Shown here: positions 51,935 through 63,447 of the stretch, piece by piece | Position numbering within the stretch: position 1 is the stretch's first letter | Layout of the letters: each line of letters begins with the position of its first letter | DNA from: Apostichopus japonicus | Lineage: Eukaryota; Echinodermata; Holothuroidea; Aspidochirotida; Stichopodidae | DNA length: 64,000 bases | Reading direction: 5' to 3' | Assembly: GCF_037975245.1 (NCBI RefSeq) | Contig: NC_092572.1 | Location: 1,215,501-1,279,500 of the forward strand | Position numbers and translations under genes: made by a program | The notes under the pieces: generated by a model | The model's input: the letters and a program-made list of their open reading frames with translations, nothing else | Told to the model about the DNA's origin: nothing | Database searches by the model: none

Positions 51935-54900
51935 CTTGACGAAAACTACGAAATCAAAGTAACAACCACTCGATTGCTGTCTTTTTAGTTACTTGTTTGG
52001 AGTAAACATATTCATTTTTGATTATAAAATATCGTCCTGATGTCGCAATATTGAACTGAGTCTATGATTTAACTATCTGTATTTAGATTAAGAATCGACA
52101 TAACACTTTGATAAGTCAAGGTTTGTATATAACAGCTATATTGAACTATTTCCATGATAGGTATATATTTAATGGGATGTTCTACCTGAAACGAAACCGT
52201 AAGTGCAGTATGTAGTCTCCACGGCAACACTATTGAATTGTGTTTATTGTTCTTAATGGAGTAGCGCACAGTCAGGCTTCTGCCTTTTCACTTTTCATCG
52301 TCTGTTTGAACCGCTAAATAGAAACAAGTATCTCAAAGCGAATGAGGAACTTGGTTATTGATTTGATTAAAATTGGGACAAGAGTCAAACGAACTTATTA
52401 GATCTTTGACTCATATTGTTGTCACTTTCACACTTAGTCCTATTAATATACTAGAATGTATTTACAAAGAATAGCTGGCTAAAACTGAATGATTAGTACT
52501 ATGTTTACCTTATTTCCAATTTATTTTTGCAGTCTTTTAACACACTTATGCCAATTTCTTAAACTAACATTAACTAAATGTATGTTTGCCAAGATACTTC
52601 ACGGACTACGCACAACCGAAAAATATACAATCAAAATTGATAACTGGCTAGTTCGCCATCTTTGTTTAATCATGTAGACATGCTGAACAATCAAGCAACG
52701 TCCATAACGTTATTAATACCGAGTTTTATGGGAAAGGAAGGGTCATATAGCTACTGTCAGAGTAATCATTCGTACCTGTTGTGATCAATCTAAATTATTT
52801 TGTTCTAAATGAATAGGGCAACGAAATTCATGACTGGAACGAGATATGTGGCCGTGACTTCTGGATTACACACCCAGTGCTCTACAAACTGAGCTACATA
52901 GCCCTTTGCTCGTGGCGATCTCTATATACATGTATACCTTGTTAAAAACACTGAATACCCTGTATACACGGTAACCGGTGATCACGTCCATGTTTCTTTC
53001 GATACAATCTAGGAAGTTATTTCAAGATAACTTTACATTTTTATGCATTTAAAAACAAATTATCAATGTTTCTGCTATCACAGACTTCCGTAAATTTTTC
53101 AATAAATACAGTAACTGATCTTCAATAAACGATATAAACCTTCCAATATGTTAACAAATGTTTTACGTAGCTGTGTGTTGTAATCTTGTATCGCAACGAC
53201 AGGAATAGAACGTATACATGGCCCAGTATGTCAGTTACATAATGTTATATCGTGTTATTATACTGAAGTATCATTCACTTTATTAATAATGCTTATGTTA
53301 CTGTTCTTATTTGCACAGAGAGGATTAACCGATACATATTTTAATTTCTATTCAGATAAGGTTGTAGCTGCAACGTCAAGGTGTAATATTGGTTTAGATA
53401 ACGAATAAGCTTAAAATCGGTATTGGGTACCTACTTGAAATATAATGTTTCTAATTTTTAACAACAGTTTTTTTGTTAGACCCTATACTATTGATAGTTC
53501 AGTCACCACTTAACATGGAATTATTAATCGTGCATTCACCAGACATGTTAATAATTGTCACAAGGCAATGATATTTCGGAACTGAATTTAGAGTCAAATC
53601 TTTCAGTTTGAAAAGTAACTCCAAAAGTAACATCTCTATTACTTCATTGCAGGTCAGTATTCGAGTTGGAGGGCCACTTTACGGCTTTATACTACTATAA
53701 CTATAACTCAGTTAAAATGTAAGGCTGGTGTTCAGTTTGACTGGTCTATTTTGTCGAAGACTACTTTAGCCATTTGCTGTCTTTCGAAGAAAATTGCAAT
53801 CATTCGGTTATATTTGTATATGGTCACCACAGGATAAATGTAGTCATGACATTCGGCATGTAGGCATGACACACAATACAGCGGCAAGGTATGAACGTTT
53901 ACACCACTGTGTACAATTTCCCATTGCATATATATCAACTGCACGACTATATGTAAGGTATCAAACGATTATATTATATGTCGTAACCCTGGATCAACCT
54001 CGAGACAGTTTCTATACAATACAAAGGCCATGTTATTTACATAGACCTAGCTGTGTGAACAGTTGTTTCCCAGCCATACGTTTACCGTAGGACTTCCCAC
54101 GCTAAGTTGAAACCTAAGTCAGAGGTAATTAATCTTAAACTTGAGCCACAAACCAGAATAAAAAAGCAGAAAAGGTTGGCATTTTACAAAGTAAAGTGTT
54201 AACCACTGTTTTTTAGTGAACACATTATACTATTAAAAGCGAAGAAAATGTTGTTGGCAATATTGAGTCAGATTGGCTAATTAACCAACATGATACGTTC
54301 CGGCAGTAATATATGATTTGTCCACTTCACTTTGAAAGGTAGAATACAACATATTTATTAGCAAAAACATGCTTTACATCAATTAAAATTGTCCAATTCA
54401 TATCACTGGAACATATTATTTGGCCAAATATAAATTAAACATAACTAAGTTCCCTTAATGAATGGATTGATCGAAGGGCACATTAGTTAGTGCTACCGAT
54501 AAGCAGTGCTACTTGTGCATTCACAATGACTTGAAAACACATGTTTATAAAAGAACATTGTGGGGTATTTGATGTCAAATTCAGTTATAAAAAATTAAGA
54601 AATATTATAGTTAACCTACAAAGACTGATGTCTTAGGCATAAACAAAGATGTCGGAGCAGCAGTAGTATCTCCACGTATTACTAAGACCATTCAGAATAT
54701 CAAATCAATCAATTACAATGAAGCATATCTGAACGTAGACTATGTTATACTTACATATGGCCCCACCGTATTGTCCACAAATGAGAATGGTATTCTTTTT
54801 TTACGTTGGTTTTTTTTTTATTGATTAAAACAAGTAGAAACTGGATTCGATTCACTGTAACTCTTGGTTATTATTGTAGGCTATGTACTAACGCTGAGTC

Positions 54901-55530
54901 ATAGGGCGCCACGCTCGTTATATATAACATTGGGTAACTCCAGACAGGTCATGGGGAATTCCAACTCAATAGAACCACACATATGTCAGTTGTTATACCT
55001 ATAAATAGGTACTCTAGCATTTCAACGTTGTACAAGGAATGAATACAGCGGTTATACATTCACAGTAAGTTTACCTTCACAACAATCGTCAAAAGTATTA
55101 CAAATATGCATATATACAATACAATGGAATTATAGCTCTTTTGTCGGAAACGAAGAAAAGTGACAATACGCACATGAAAGAGACAATTAGTTAGTCAGTT
55201 GGAAAGCTGACCCGGGGGTCACCGGAATTTTAATAAGCTTTGCTGACGTCACAGCATTTGGATTTGAAAAGGTAATCGTTCACTGAGACGCGATGAATAA
55301 ATGTGTGTTGTTTTCTTTACAACCTAATTCTGAGGTCTACTTTACCTTTAAAAAACTAAGAAAAATAGGTGTCTGACTTACCACTAGCAATGAATTCGAA
55401 CAGAATGACTCAAAGGAAAGCCTAAAAACTCTCTGTTGTTATTGTATGTACTATGTACTAATGCTTAACGTGTTCCATTTGGCGCAGATCAGTCTTGGAT
55501 AATGGTGGGGACGCGTGTCTGTTCTCTGAT
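51935..55530. other. 3' flank of unit 2, no gene
   Basis: Matches the flank of unit 1 until about 55170 with many small gaps. It includes the SINE relic. No exon supported. Confidence 0.5.
52815..52906 (-). mobile_element. tRNA-derived SINE relic, unit 2
   Basis: The minus strand reads GGGCTATGTAGCTCAGTTTG, TAGAGCACTGGGTGTGTAAT, then a degraded B box and CGTTCCAGTCATGAATTTCG. It holds the same place as 19281 in unit 1, so it was inserted before the duplication. Confidence 0.55.
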
Positions 55531-55615
55531 ACTACTAAAGCGGAGCGCGACCAGGGGTTCGCGCGTAGCGTACAAGAATTGTTTGGGCAAATATACCCCC
55601 CAGATCGTCGGAAAT
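55531..55615 (+). repeat. Single copy of the hairpin motif
   Basis: CTAAAGCGGAGCGCGACC, then GGGGTTCGCGCG, then CCCAGATCGTCGG. The motif matches the hAT-block copies but carries a matched change on both hairpin arms. Confidence 0.6.
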
Positions 55616-55640
55616 AACACTTCCCAGACCCAATGATGCT

Positions 55641-55810
55641 GATGATGATGAAAGAAGGGAAATGCATGGGCGTCTGCAGGAAACAAATCAGGGGACAAAT
55701 ATTCCAAGTAGACTTTGTATACGATGGGTCTGGGGTCCTCTCCCAGAAAACAATTATAGACTGCCGTTCTTTTATTTAATGACAGATGCAGTGCCTGTAA
55801 CAACTGGTAA
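55641..55810 (+). other. Unassigned open stretch with a donor-like end
   Basis: An open frame reads MHGRLQETNQGTNIPSRLCI and RWVWGPLPENNYRLPFFYLM before an AACTG|GTAAGC site. It lies just before the kinase-like gene, but its phase does not fit the TM exon and it directly follows a repeat. It could be a lost extracellular exon or chance. Confidence 0.2.
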
Positions 55811-56211
55811 GCAGAGTTGTATATTTCATTTCAAGTTTGTCTAACTAGCCATACAATTCCAAGCTCAACAGGAAGTATCCTTAACAATATGATTCTATAT
55901 ATTTTATGAACATAATTCTACGAAAGAGTTTGATCAAGTTCTAACTATGAATGAATAGATTTAGCCAAGTTAATGCATGCATTTTCGTAGGTTTTCCCTC
56001 ATTTAGTAACAGGAGGTCAATATTAAATTGTTCTTTTGTTACGAGAACAATAAGAATGAGGTAATCAAACTCGGTATTAAAACATAAGTTCTTGATATGT
56101 TCATACCGTATGGCAGACGATAGCTAGTGCATGCAGTCGTAATACCAATAAGGCCCACATTTTACAGTCATTAACGAAACGGGCACTTGTATCTCCCATG
56201 GTTATTTGCAG

Positions 56212-56377
56212 GAACGCTTTCTTTCCATGTCCACAGAGACTCTAAATACAACACAAAAATCAGAAGGGCGACAACCACGGCAATTAGAAAACACATGGGT
56301 GATAGTAGCTGGTGCATTCGTGTTGATTTCCAGTTGCATGTTGGTCTGTGGGTGTATCGCAGTCAGGAAATTTAGAT
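56212..56377 (+). pseudogene. TM exon of the kinase-like gene
   Basis: From ATTTGCAG to AGAT|GTATGT. Polar stalk (STETLNTTQKSEGRQPRQLE), then helix WVIVAGAFVLISSCMLVCGC and IAVRKFRC. This frame, and not the longer ATG-initiated one, carries the helix and fits the next exon. Confidence 0.7.
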
Positions 56378-56552
56378 GTATGTAAAAGTGTTGTCGATAC
56401 CTTTGATATTTAAAGTTAAGGAACAGAAATATTAAAGCAATTTGTATGATATATATATATATATAGACTTACGATGCCAAATAATGTCGTATTGAGTCAA
56501 ATACGATACAAAAACAATATTGAAACAAGGCGTGGAAGCATTATCCAGGGGT

Positions 56553-56708
56553 CACCATGAATTAGTCAATGCGAGGTGATTTGTTATTTGTTGTAAAAAA
56601 GTATCTTTTCCTCCGTACTTTTAGCAAATGACGCACCATGAATTAGGCAATGCGAGGTGATTTGTTATTTGTTGTAAAAAAGTATCTTTTCCTCCGTACT
56701 TTTAGCAA
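56553..56708. repeat. 81-bp tandem duplication
   Basis: Two copies starting CACCATGAATTAG at 56553 and 56634, nearly identical, each ending CCGTACTTTTAGCAA. Within an intron of the kinase-like gene. Confidence 0.9.
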
Positions 56709-57604
56709 TCTTATGTTAAATCAGGGTGTATTGATTACCCATAAACTATAAACTTTTCAATAGTTATATTATAATAAATTCACTTGGCCTCTCAATGACT
56801 TGAGATCACTAGCATAGGGGTCCTTAACACAACTAGGTTTTCTAATTTGATTAATAATTATGTTCACAAAAAGGGAATAGTAATCAACGTCTGCGTTACT
56901 TACCCTCACTGTGGACGGATTAATCCAAACATACATTCTATCTCTGTCCGTGTACAGTTTCAGTAACAAAAAAACCGCCAAGGGTGAGTATTATTTAACA
57001 CATTATATTGCAAATTGTTCACCCCTCCCCCTGTCACTGTTATAGTTTACTCTCGAAATACTGTATTATATTTGTTTATTTTGCTGTGGCACGCAGTCAA
57101 ATTACCATTAACGTTGATGATACAATCCAAAAGTTATACTATGCTTTTCATTCATTATTTTCCGTTTGGTTTAGAAATATCAACTCAAGTCATCAAATGA
57201 AGGCACTCGATAAAGACGAAGTAAGATATATTTTCATGTCATGTCATTTTCTGAATTCGATTAAGGGATATTGAGAATCTTATGAACGTTGATTTTATTT
57301 TAAGCACGAATCCATATCCAATAAATAGGACACAACTTTACAACTTTACATGTGGCTGCAATCTTGTTCACATGCAACAATTCAACAATGAATACCGGTG
57401 CCCTCCAAAGTAAACAAAAATATGCATTCCTTTGTAAATTGTTAACAAATTGATGATTTTTGCTGGATTTCTTATGTAGATTAACACATTATTTCAATAT
57501 CATGTATCACATACTTTTTTTCACCATGACTACAATTTAAATACATATGAAATAAAAACTAATGCAGTTGTATGAGATAAAACATGTACTTTATTATGTT
57601 TTAG

Positions 57605-57919
57605 TTAATCGAAATGAGAGACTCACAGAAAGGAAGTAAGCTATGTTCTTAATGTTCTTTACATCTTTATAACGGAACCGCCAAGCTTTAAACTAATGTA
57701 CATACTAAATATTAAAGTTTATTATAGTTACGATAATTACAGATAATTTGCATTGCTATATTAATAGGTTATGACATGTGTTATTTTGATACGAGAAGAG
57801 TATTCGTGTAACTTCACTGGTTATCGATACTGATTTCTGTAGCAGGAAAGAATTACCAAAGATACCTGTTGACGAGGAAAACTCACAAAACTCCCACGAT
57901 TCTGGAGGAAGTGAACCTA
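57605..57919 (+). pseudogene. Two juxtamembrane exons of the kinase-like gene
   Basis: 57605-57635 (31 nt, FNRNERLTER) and 57846-57919 (74 nt, KKELPKIPVDEENSQNSHDS then GGSEP). Both have AG/GT borders, and the phases run 1, 2, 1 as needed by their neighbours. They are too short for ORF scans. Confidence 0.6.
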
Positions 57920-58264
57920 GTAAGTTTAGTCAATACAACGATAAGTAATTTAAATGAATCAATTAAACAGATTCATATCATTTATTACACACTGTCAGCA
58001 CTCAAAAGAGATACAGATAAAGCTTGTCAAGATTATGATCTCCCCAATATCTATAGAAGGAAATGAATACGACTGTTTGATACTTATGCCATTGTGTTAT
58101 ACAGTCCAACAAGAATAAATTGACACTGAGGGTTATATGGAGCCACTGTGTATTCATAAATACTGAGTAATTACAAGAGATAGACTCCAATAGGTTATTT
58201 GTAGAACTATTTCGTGTGTAATTTGTATTTTTTTCTTGGTTTAGGACATTTTCCTCTTTCGCAG

Positions 58265-58435
58265 ATTATTATTCTACAGCAGATGTAATTTCAGGAAAAG
58301 ATCCCCAGATTTTGAATGAAAATGATATTTCCATCATTATGAATATCAAGATGGGAGAAATTAACAAAAGATGGATGGGATCTATTAATCTTTCTAATGA
58401 GACCAATAAGTTTGTTGTAGTAACAACTCTAACAG
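58265..58435 (+). pseudogene. Kinase N-lobe exon (strands 1-3)
   Basis: Reads NYYSTADVISGKDPQILNEN, DISIIMNIKMGEINKRWMGS and INLSNETNKFVVVTTLT. The place of the glycine loop is KMGEINKRWMG and the VAIK Lys position is Thr. The donor is ACAG|GCTAGT, a GC in place of GT; phase fits the next exon only if this is used. Confidence 0.62.
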
Positions 58436-58658
58436 GCTAGTCACATTATGATATGCACTTATTGTACTTTTTCAGTTTCAAGGCCACGGTCAGATATTAT
58501 ATAATACAATGTCTGTATCGAGCTTTTGTGCAACAACGGTGAATTGTTGGCAATGGTGTTCCTTTTACACATCATTTAACGATGAGAGGGGATAAATCGA
58601 TTTGTGTAACAATCTGAACTATATATTAATTTGTGACTGTTTATGGTTCTGTTTTTAG

Positions 58659-58769
58659 AAAAGCTATTTATAAAGAAAGAAATTCATTGGGAGGTTTTCA
58701 GCAGAAAATGTCTCGAATTACCAGCATCGAACCATCTAGCGAAGATTGAAGCAATATCTATCCAAAGCA
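58659..58769 (+). pseudogene. Kinase C-helix exon
   Basis: TTTTTAG to AGCA|GTGAG: EKLFIKKEIHWEVFSRKCLE and LPASNHLAKIEAISIQS. The W-x-x-F/K-L-x-L-P-x-S-x-H-L-x-K-I pattern is like RTK C-helix and strand-4 regions. Confidence 0.68.
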
Positions 58770-59196
58770 GTGAGTTATTATTGTCCATTTATTATAGATA
58801 AAGTTATAGTATATTGTTAACCTATATTTAGGTTTAAAAAATAAACAAAATTATGTCCATTCACCCATATTTGTACTGTTTTTATCTGCAAACTTTCCCA
58901 AACCCCCGAGTGTGATATGCCCGCCAAATAGTATAGAAAGGAATGGAATAGATCAAGGAGCTGATATGATCTTCTGGTCATAATAAATATATGAGAAAGA
59001 ACCTGAACTATTCATAACCATCCAAATTAGCTGCTGAGCGATTCCAGAATTGTAGTAATTATATATTATAATTATAAGGTTTCTTACGCTACAATACTTA
59101 TTACATGCAGGACATTTCAACATATGAAAACTTATTTATTATGAACACGTTTTCTTTAACTTAGTTTTTGTTCTTTTTATTTCTTGTCTTGTTCAG

Positions 59197-59300
59197 ATAA
59201 ACTGTTTCTTATCAGTGAGCACTTCGTCTGTGAAAATATGCACAAAGTCTTGTCACGTGACACTAAAGATGAAAAAAGACTACTATTGTTGTAGTTCATT
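59197..59300 (+). pseudogene. Kinase hinge exon with in-frame stop
   Basis: TTGTTCAG to CATT|GTAAGT. It reads NKLFLISEHFVCENMHKVLS and RDTKDEKRLLLL, then TAG at 59292-59294 two codons before the donor. The exon length fits phase 0. Confidence 0.65.
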
Positions 59301-59484
59301 GTAAGTTCCTGACGTCATCAAACACATAGCAGGAGTTTTGGAAGGAATGGACGATATAAATACGTTCGGGGTCAGTAATGATAGAAACCTTTGCACTCAA
59401 AACGTAACAACATTAACAACGTTTTTTTTCCATATAGCTGTCTGATTATTGAGTATTATCGTCAACTTTTTTTGTTATAAACTT

Positions 59485-60379
59485 AGAAGTTTGCTGATGA
59501 CACCAAATTGTACTCTGAGGTCTCTTCCAAAAGCGATTCTGATAAGTTTCAAACGGATTTGGATAAGGTTTTTTCCTGGTCTCAGGGGTGGCAAATGCTT
59601 TTTAATATTGATAAATGCAAGGTAATGCACATTGGTAGTAGTAACCAAAAGTGTACATACAATCTTAATGGTGTGGAGCTACAGGAGGTCTCTGTTGAAA
59701 GAGACCTAGGTATCTACATTGACTCATCTCTGCAACCTTCTAAACATTGTCTTGAAGCTGCTAAAAGAGGTAATAGGGTTTTAGATATGATCAAGAGCAA
59801 CTTCAGTTTTCTGAAAGAGGACATCGTAGTTAGGCTTTATAAGCAGTTGGTTAGGCCTCATCTGGAGTATGCTTTGCAGGCTTGGAACCCATATTTTGCT
59901 AAGGATAAGGAAGTACTTGAAAAGGTCCAGAGGAGGGCTACTAGGATAATTACTTCCTTAAAGAGTGTTCCTTTTTATAGGCGGTTACAACTGTTGAATC
60001 TCACCACACTGGAGCTTAGGAGGTTACGAAGGGACTTGATCCAGGTTTTCAAGATTGTGTATGGTTTCGTCAATTTTTCCTTTACCGACTTTTTCATGTT
60101 TGCTAACAGTAGTTGTACCAGAGGTCATTGTCTTAAACTCCAAAAGTCGCGTAGTAGGATTAATATTCGGCATAACTTTTTTTCTAATAGGGTTGTGAAT
60201 GAGTGGAATGGTTTGCCTGAGATGGGTTTAAGAATGCTTTGGACAAGCACTTTAAGCATTGTAATCGGATCTGAGTGTTTGTGTCTTCAGTTTTTTTTTC
60301 TCTCTCTATAGGGTACTTGATGGGGACTGAAGTGTCCCTCCTGATCCTTTTTTTTCTACTAAACTAAACTAAACTTATC
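59485..60379 (+). mobile_element. CR1-type LINE, strongly 5'-truncated
   Basis: It begins right at the RT active-site motif KFADDTKLYSEV and runs through CKVMHIGSSNQK, ERDLGIYIDSSL, LVRPHLEYALQAWNP and VQRRATRIITSLK, the usual CR1 C-terminal half. After VVNEWNGLPE a deletion shifts the frame; another frame then reads GFKNALDKHFKHCNRI and stops. The tail is (AAACT)n at about 60357-60376. TAAACTTA occurs at both borders and may be the target-site duplication. It sits within the decayed kinase-like gene. Confidence 0.88.
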
Positions 60380-60498
60380 TTGATTTCGTAAATAATTTCT
60401 AAGTGAACAACGTGTTAACACTTTGTCTCATATTACTCATTTGTGCTTCTCCACACATGAATCAAACTTATTGTTTTTCATCTTTGTTTATTTCCTTC

Positions 60499-60590
60499 AC
60501 CCTGGCCTCGAAGGACAGGTCAAATTATTTGACTTCTGTCTGGCTCGCGATGCACCGAAAATAGCTACTCTTAAAAAAGAAAATATAGAA
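60499..60590 (+). pseudogene. Kinase DFG-region piece
   Basis: HPGLEGQVKLFDFCLARDAP and KIATLKKE. KLFDFCLA aligns with KLxDFGLA, so Gly of DFG is Cys. No clean acceptor or donor is visible; the frame extends upstream to about 60440 without a stop. The catalytic HRD loop was not found before it. Confidence 0.58.
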
Positions 60591-61231
60591 TAAAAATGTT
60601 TAATTTGAATATTAATTACAAGATTAAGAAAAAATGTTTTCTTCAATCAACTTATTCGTTATTCCGTAATAAATCTTCCAATCACTCATTGATTTAATCG
60701 ACCGAAATATTAAAATCAGCATAATCTTCCGGTAAAAATAATATATCCGAAACCGATAAACCTGTACATATAAACTGACTGCGGCTCTTCTTTGGTATAG
60801 TACTACACGTTATAGGCTTGTATGGTCAAAGTTGATATCGATTTTTTAGATAGTTTTTTTTAAAACCATTTAACAATTATCTGTGTCATATGAAATGTAT
60901 TAAAGAAATAACAAGGTCTAGGATGTACTTATATCACAGAGGACAACAAAAACACGTTAACTAAACATTCAGTGTGATTGCTTTTTATTTCAAAAGTTTA
61001 GATTATATTGGATAGTAGTTTACAATTTCATACATGACATGTTTGCGTTTTTTAACTAATGCAGTTATAGCATTACCGTATATGAGATACATTTCTCCAC
61101 GCTCGTTTTAACAATGTTGTCATTGATATTTTAAGAGAAATAAAACAGTCGCCATTTTCCCGTGTAGCTAACTGAAACGGTGGCTAATAACAATATTTCT
61201 ATTGAAATTAAATATTTACTTTTTGCATCAG

Positions 61232-61346
61232 ATTCGTTCCGTGACTTTGAATCAATTTCCACCTGAAATGTTCATGTTGAATCAGTATACAGAATCCAGT
61301 GACGTGTGGTCTACAGCAGAAGTAATATAGGAGATTATGAAAGCGG
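61232..61346 (+). pseudogene. Kinase subdomain VIII-IX exon with TGG-to-TAG stop
   Basis: Acceptor GCATCAG. It reads IRSVTLNQFPPEMFMLNQYT and ESSDVWSTAEVI, then TAG (61328-61330), then EIMKAG. Kinases have W-E at this point, so the stop is a likely Trp codon change. Confidence 0.7.
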
Positions 61347-61429
61347 GTAAAGCAAACTAAGTTCTATCAAACTTAAGGCAGTTGCATAAATTATTAAGTA
61401 TTTGTAGTATATTACTCAATTACTTACAG

Positions 61430-61511
61430 GGATAAAATCTTGTTCGATTGTTGTAATTATAACTGTTCTCTTCGACCTTCCATTCATCAATTGAGAGCAA
61501 CATTCGTAGCT
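61430..61511 (+). pseudogene. Kinase subdomain XI exon
   Basis: TACTTACAG to AGCT|GTAAGT. It reads DKILFDCCNYNCSLRPSIHQ and LRATFVA, which matches the C-W-x(6)-R-P pattern with Cys for Trp. The end phase fits the tail exon; the start phase does not fit 61346, so an exon is missing. Confidence 0.6.
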
Positions 61512-61566
61512 GTAAGTATTCATTACTCATCTTTAGAACAAAATTTCAAAAATCAGTCCATAGTCA

Positions 61567-62112
61567 ATGGCGGAACGAGGGTTATTGGTCAAGGGGGCGA
61601 GAATGGTCTGTATGGGCGCTTTCGACACTATCTAAGCGGAGCGCCACCACAGGTTGGCGCGGAGCATACAGATAATTTTGAGTTAAGATACACCCTAGAT
61701 CGCCGGAAATGACCCTTTCCGGGACTTTCTAATTTGCAGATAAACGAAGAATAAATAGGTATCATCGCCATTTCTGATAACTCGGAAGTTTAAATGGGTG
61801 TTGGAAGTACATGTGCTTCATCACAATCCCTGTGGTATCTTTGTGGGTGCTCATGTTTCCGTAGCCCTGGTACAATGCCTGTTGTGCCTATTAGGTATTT
61901 TGGACCTGTAAATGCCAACAAAACCACATCTTGTCAGAAAATTATACACCAACAAAATGTGACAAATGTTAATAGGTAGATGAGAGCGCAAAAAAAGTCA
62001 ATAATCGCGAATAAGTAAAAAGTGGTAAAAAGCTGAAAAGGGCGCCAGCAGTCCATTTGAGTCCGTCGGGGGGGGGGGGGCATCCGCCCCTGACTGTATG
62101 GACGCTCCGCCA
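61567..62112. mobile_element. TIR element within the kinase-like gene
   Basis: Inner ends ATGGCGGAACG and, reversed, ATGGCGGAGCG. About 60 bp inside the left end lies the same hairpin motif as in the 23-33 kb blocks. A G-run and CATCCGCCCC lie near the right end. Non-coding. It sits in the intron between 61511 and 62292. Confidence 0.6.
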
Positions 62113-62291
62113 TACTTTGACATATAGTCTGCTTTGCTCTTTGAAATATTTCAACTCAGGCTTTTCTTGCAAAAACGTATAATGAACTAACAAGGCACTT
62201 TAGCTAATAGTTACTTAAAAGTTAATGCTAATTCTACTATGTTTATCCTGATTTTATATCTACAGTACGTACTGATATTATCCCTTAACAG

Positions 62292-62417
62292 ATATTTGAG
62301 AAACTCATCACGGACAGTTCTTACGAGATACCGATACCTACGACGTATTTACCTATGAGAGCCCGTGATACCGCTCAACCTACCTATGTAGAGCAAATCT
62401 ACCATGCTGGAATGTGA
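62292..62417 (+). pseudogene. Tyrosine-rich tail exon of the kinase-like gene
   Basis: Acceptor CTTAACAG, then 41 codons and TGA at 62415-62417: IFEKLITDSSYEIPIPTTYL, PMRARDTAQPTYVEQIYHAG, M. YLPM matches YxxM, the known SH2 site of PI3-kinase p85; YEIP, YVEQ and YHAG are further possible sites. Open and in phase 0 after 61511. Confidence 0.55.
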
Positions 62418-63447
62418 ACTGGGTGTTGCAGGGCTCTGATATTGGATGTCATTGCTGGACGGTGCGGTATCTGGGGAGCCCCGGATGCTGCTGGAAACTG
62501 GAAACCAACCTTTTGGGGATATGAAACTAGTCATTATTCATTCTTATAAAGTCTGAGACGTTATTTGTGGTGCGAAATGAAATTGAAACTAAGCTGCATG
62601 TGCATGACGTACAGTGCACCGTTATATGAACATATCCAACAAAATAGCCAGCTGCAATTAGGTCATTTAACTGTAAAGTTAATCATCGAAATGTATCCTA
62701 TGGGAGTAGCAGTGCGGCCAGTCGATCAGTAGGTGGGTTTTCATTCTCTCATAGGAGAGAATGATGGTGGTGGGAGCGAAGCATTGGAAAAGAGTAGGCC
62801 ATTTTGAATATACTTTAATTGATTGTTGAAAGAAAATATAGACGTACTTAATATTGTTATACAGGATATAACGTTATCTGAAGCTGCTTGGAATAAACAA
62901 CACGATTAACATAATATGACATGTGACATGTAAATTACCAATAATGGATTCCGTGTCTGATTTAACATAAATATGTCACATGCAAAGCGTTCACACCAAA
63001 AAGGCTATCAGACGAAAACCTGTCATTCTAAAAAGAGATCGTGATCAAAAGCGACCGTTCAAGACACCATCGTTATAAAAGCTGTCACAATAACAATTAA
63101 CGAACCAAAAGGTGTATTTTATATTTGTTGTGATCATTTTACTTCATACGAAATTAACTTTATCTGATTATTACAAATAAACAAGCACTGCTTATCCTTA
63201 ATAAGACGGCAATTACTAACAATAAAATTACCAGGAGTCTGTTAGTTCCTATAGTAATAGTAAGAATTAAGAAGAACGTTATTACAGCTGCTACTCGGTG
63301 CAAATTCTCTCAATACAACACAAACGTATACTAATTGTCGTATATGTTTTATTATATACATTTTATCAACAGACTAGAAACTAATAAAGGTTAGGGGGAA
63401 ATTAATATGTTAATTATAATAATCGTTAATAGCCACAGAAACAACAA
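62418..63447. other. No gene recognised
   Basis: AT-rich sequence. A small inverted repeat, TTCTCTCATAGGAGAGAATG, lies at about 62743. Minus-strand polyadenylation-like AATAAA near 63345 could serve the exon at 63448. Confidence 0.4.

Larger units (their letters stand above)
56212..62417 (+). pseudogene. Receptor tyrosine-kinase-like gene, decayed
   Basis: Exons that join in phase: 56212-56377 (membrane helix), 57605-57635, 57846-57919, 58265-58435, 58659-58769 and 59197-59300. Then come separate kinase pieces: about 60499-60590, 61232-61346, 61430-61511, and the tail 62292-62417. The order follows a kinase fold: FVVVTTLT in place of VAVK, IHWEVFSRKCLELP in the C-helix region, LFLISEHF in the hinge, KLFDFCLARDA for DFG, FPPEMF for APE, YTESSDVWSTA for subdomain IX and SLRPSIHQL for XI. 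TAG stops at 59292 and 61328, a missing catalytic-loop exon and a missing subdomain X exon mark it as dead. Substituted Lys and DFC suggest that even the intact ancestor was a pseudokinase. No extracellular exon was recognised. It follows unit 2 of the duplication. Confidence 0.72.

Noticed and set aside
55662..55844. Extracellular exon of the kinase-like gene
   Set aside because: Phase does not fit the TM exon and it abuts a repeat; kept only as an unassigned stretch.
62349..62534. 61-codon minus-strand ORF rich in Ser/Pro
   Set aside because: Antisense to the tyrosine-rich tail exon, which has an acceptor, a fitting phase and a stop on the plus strand.
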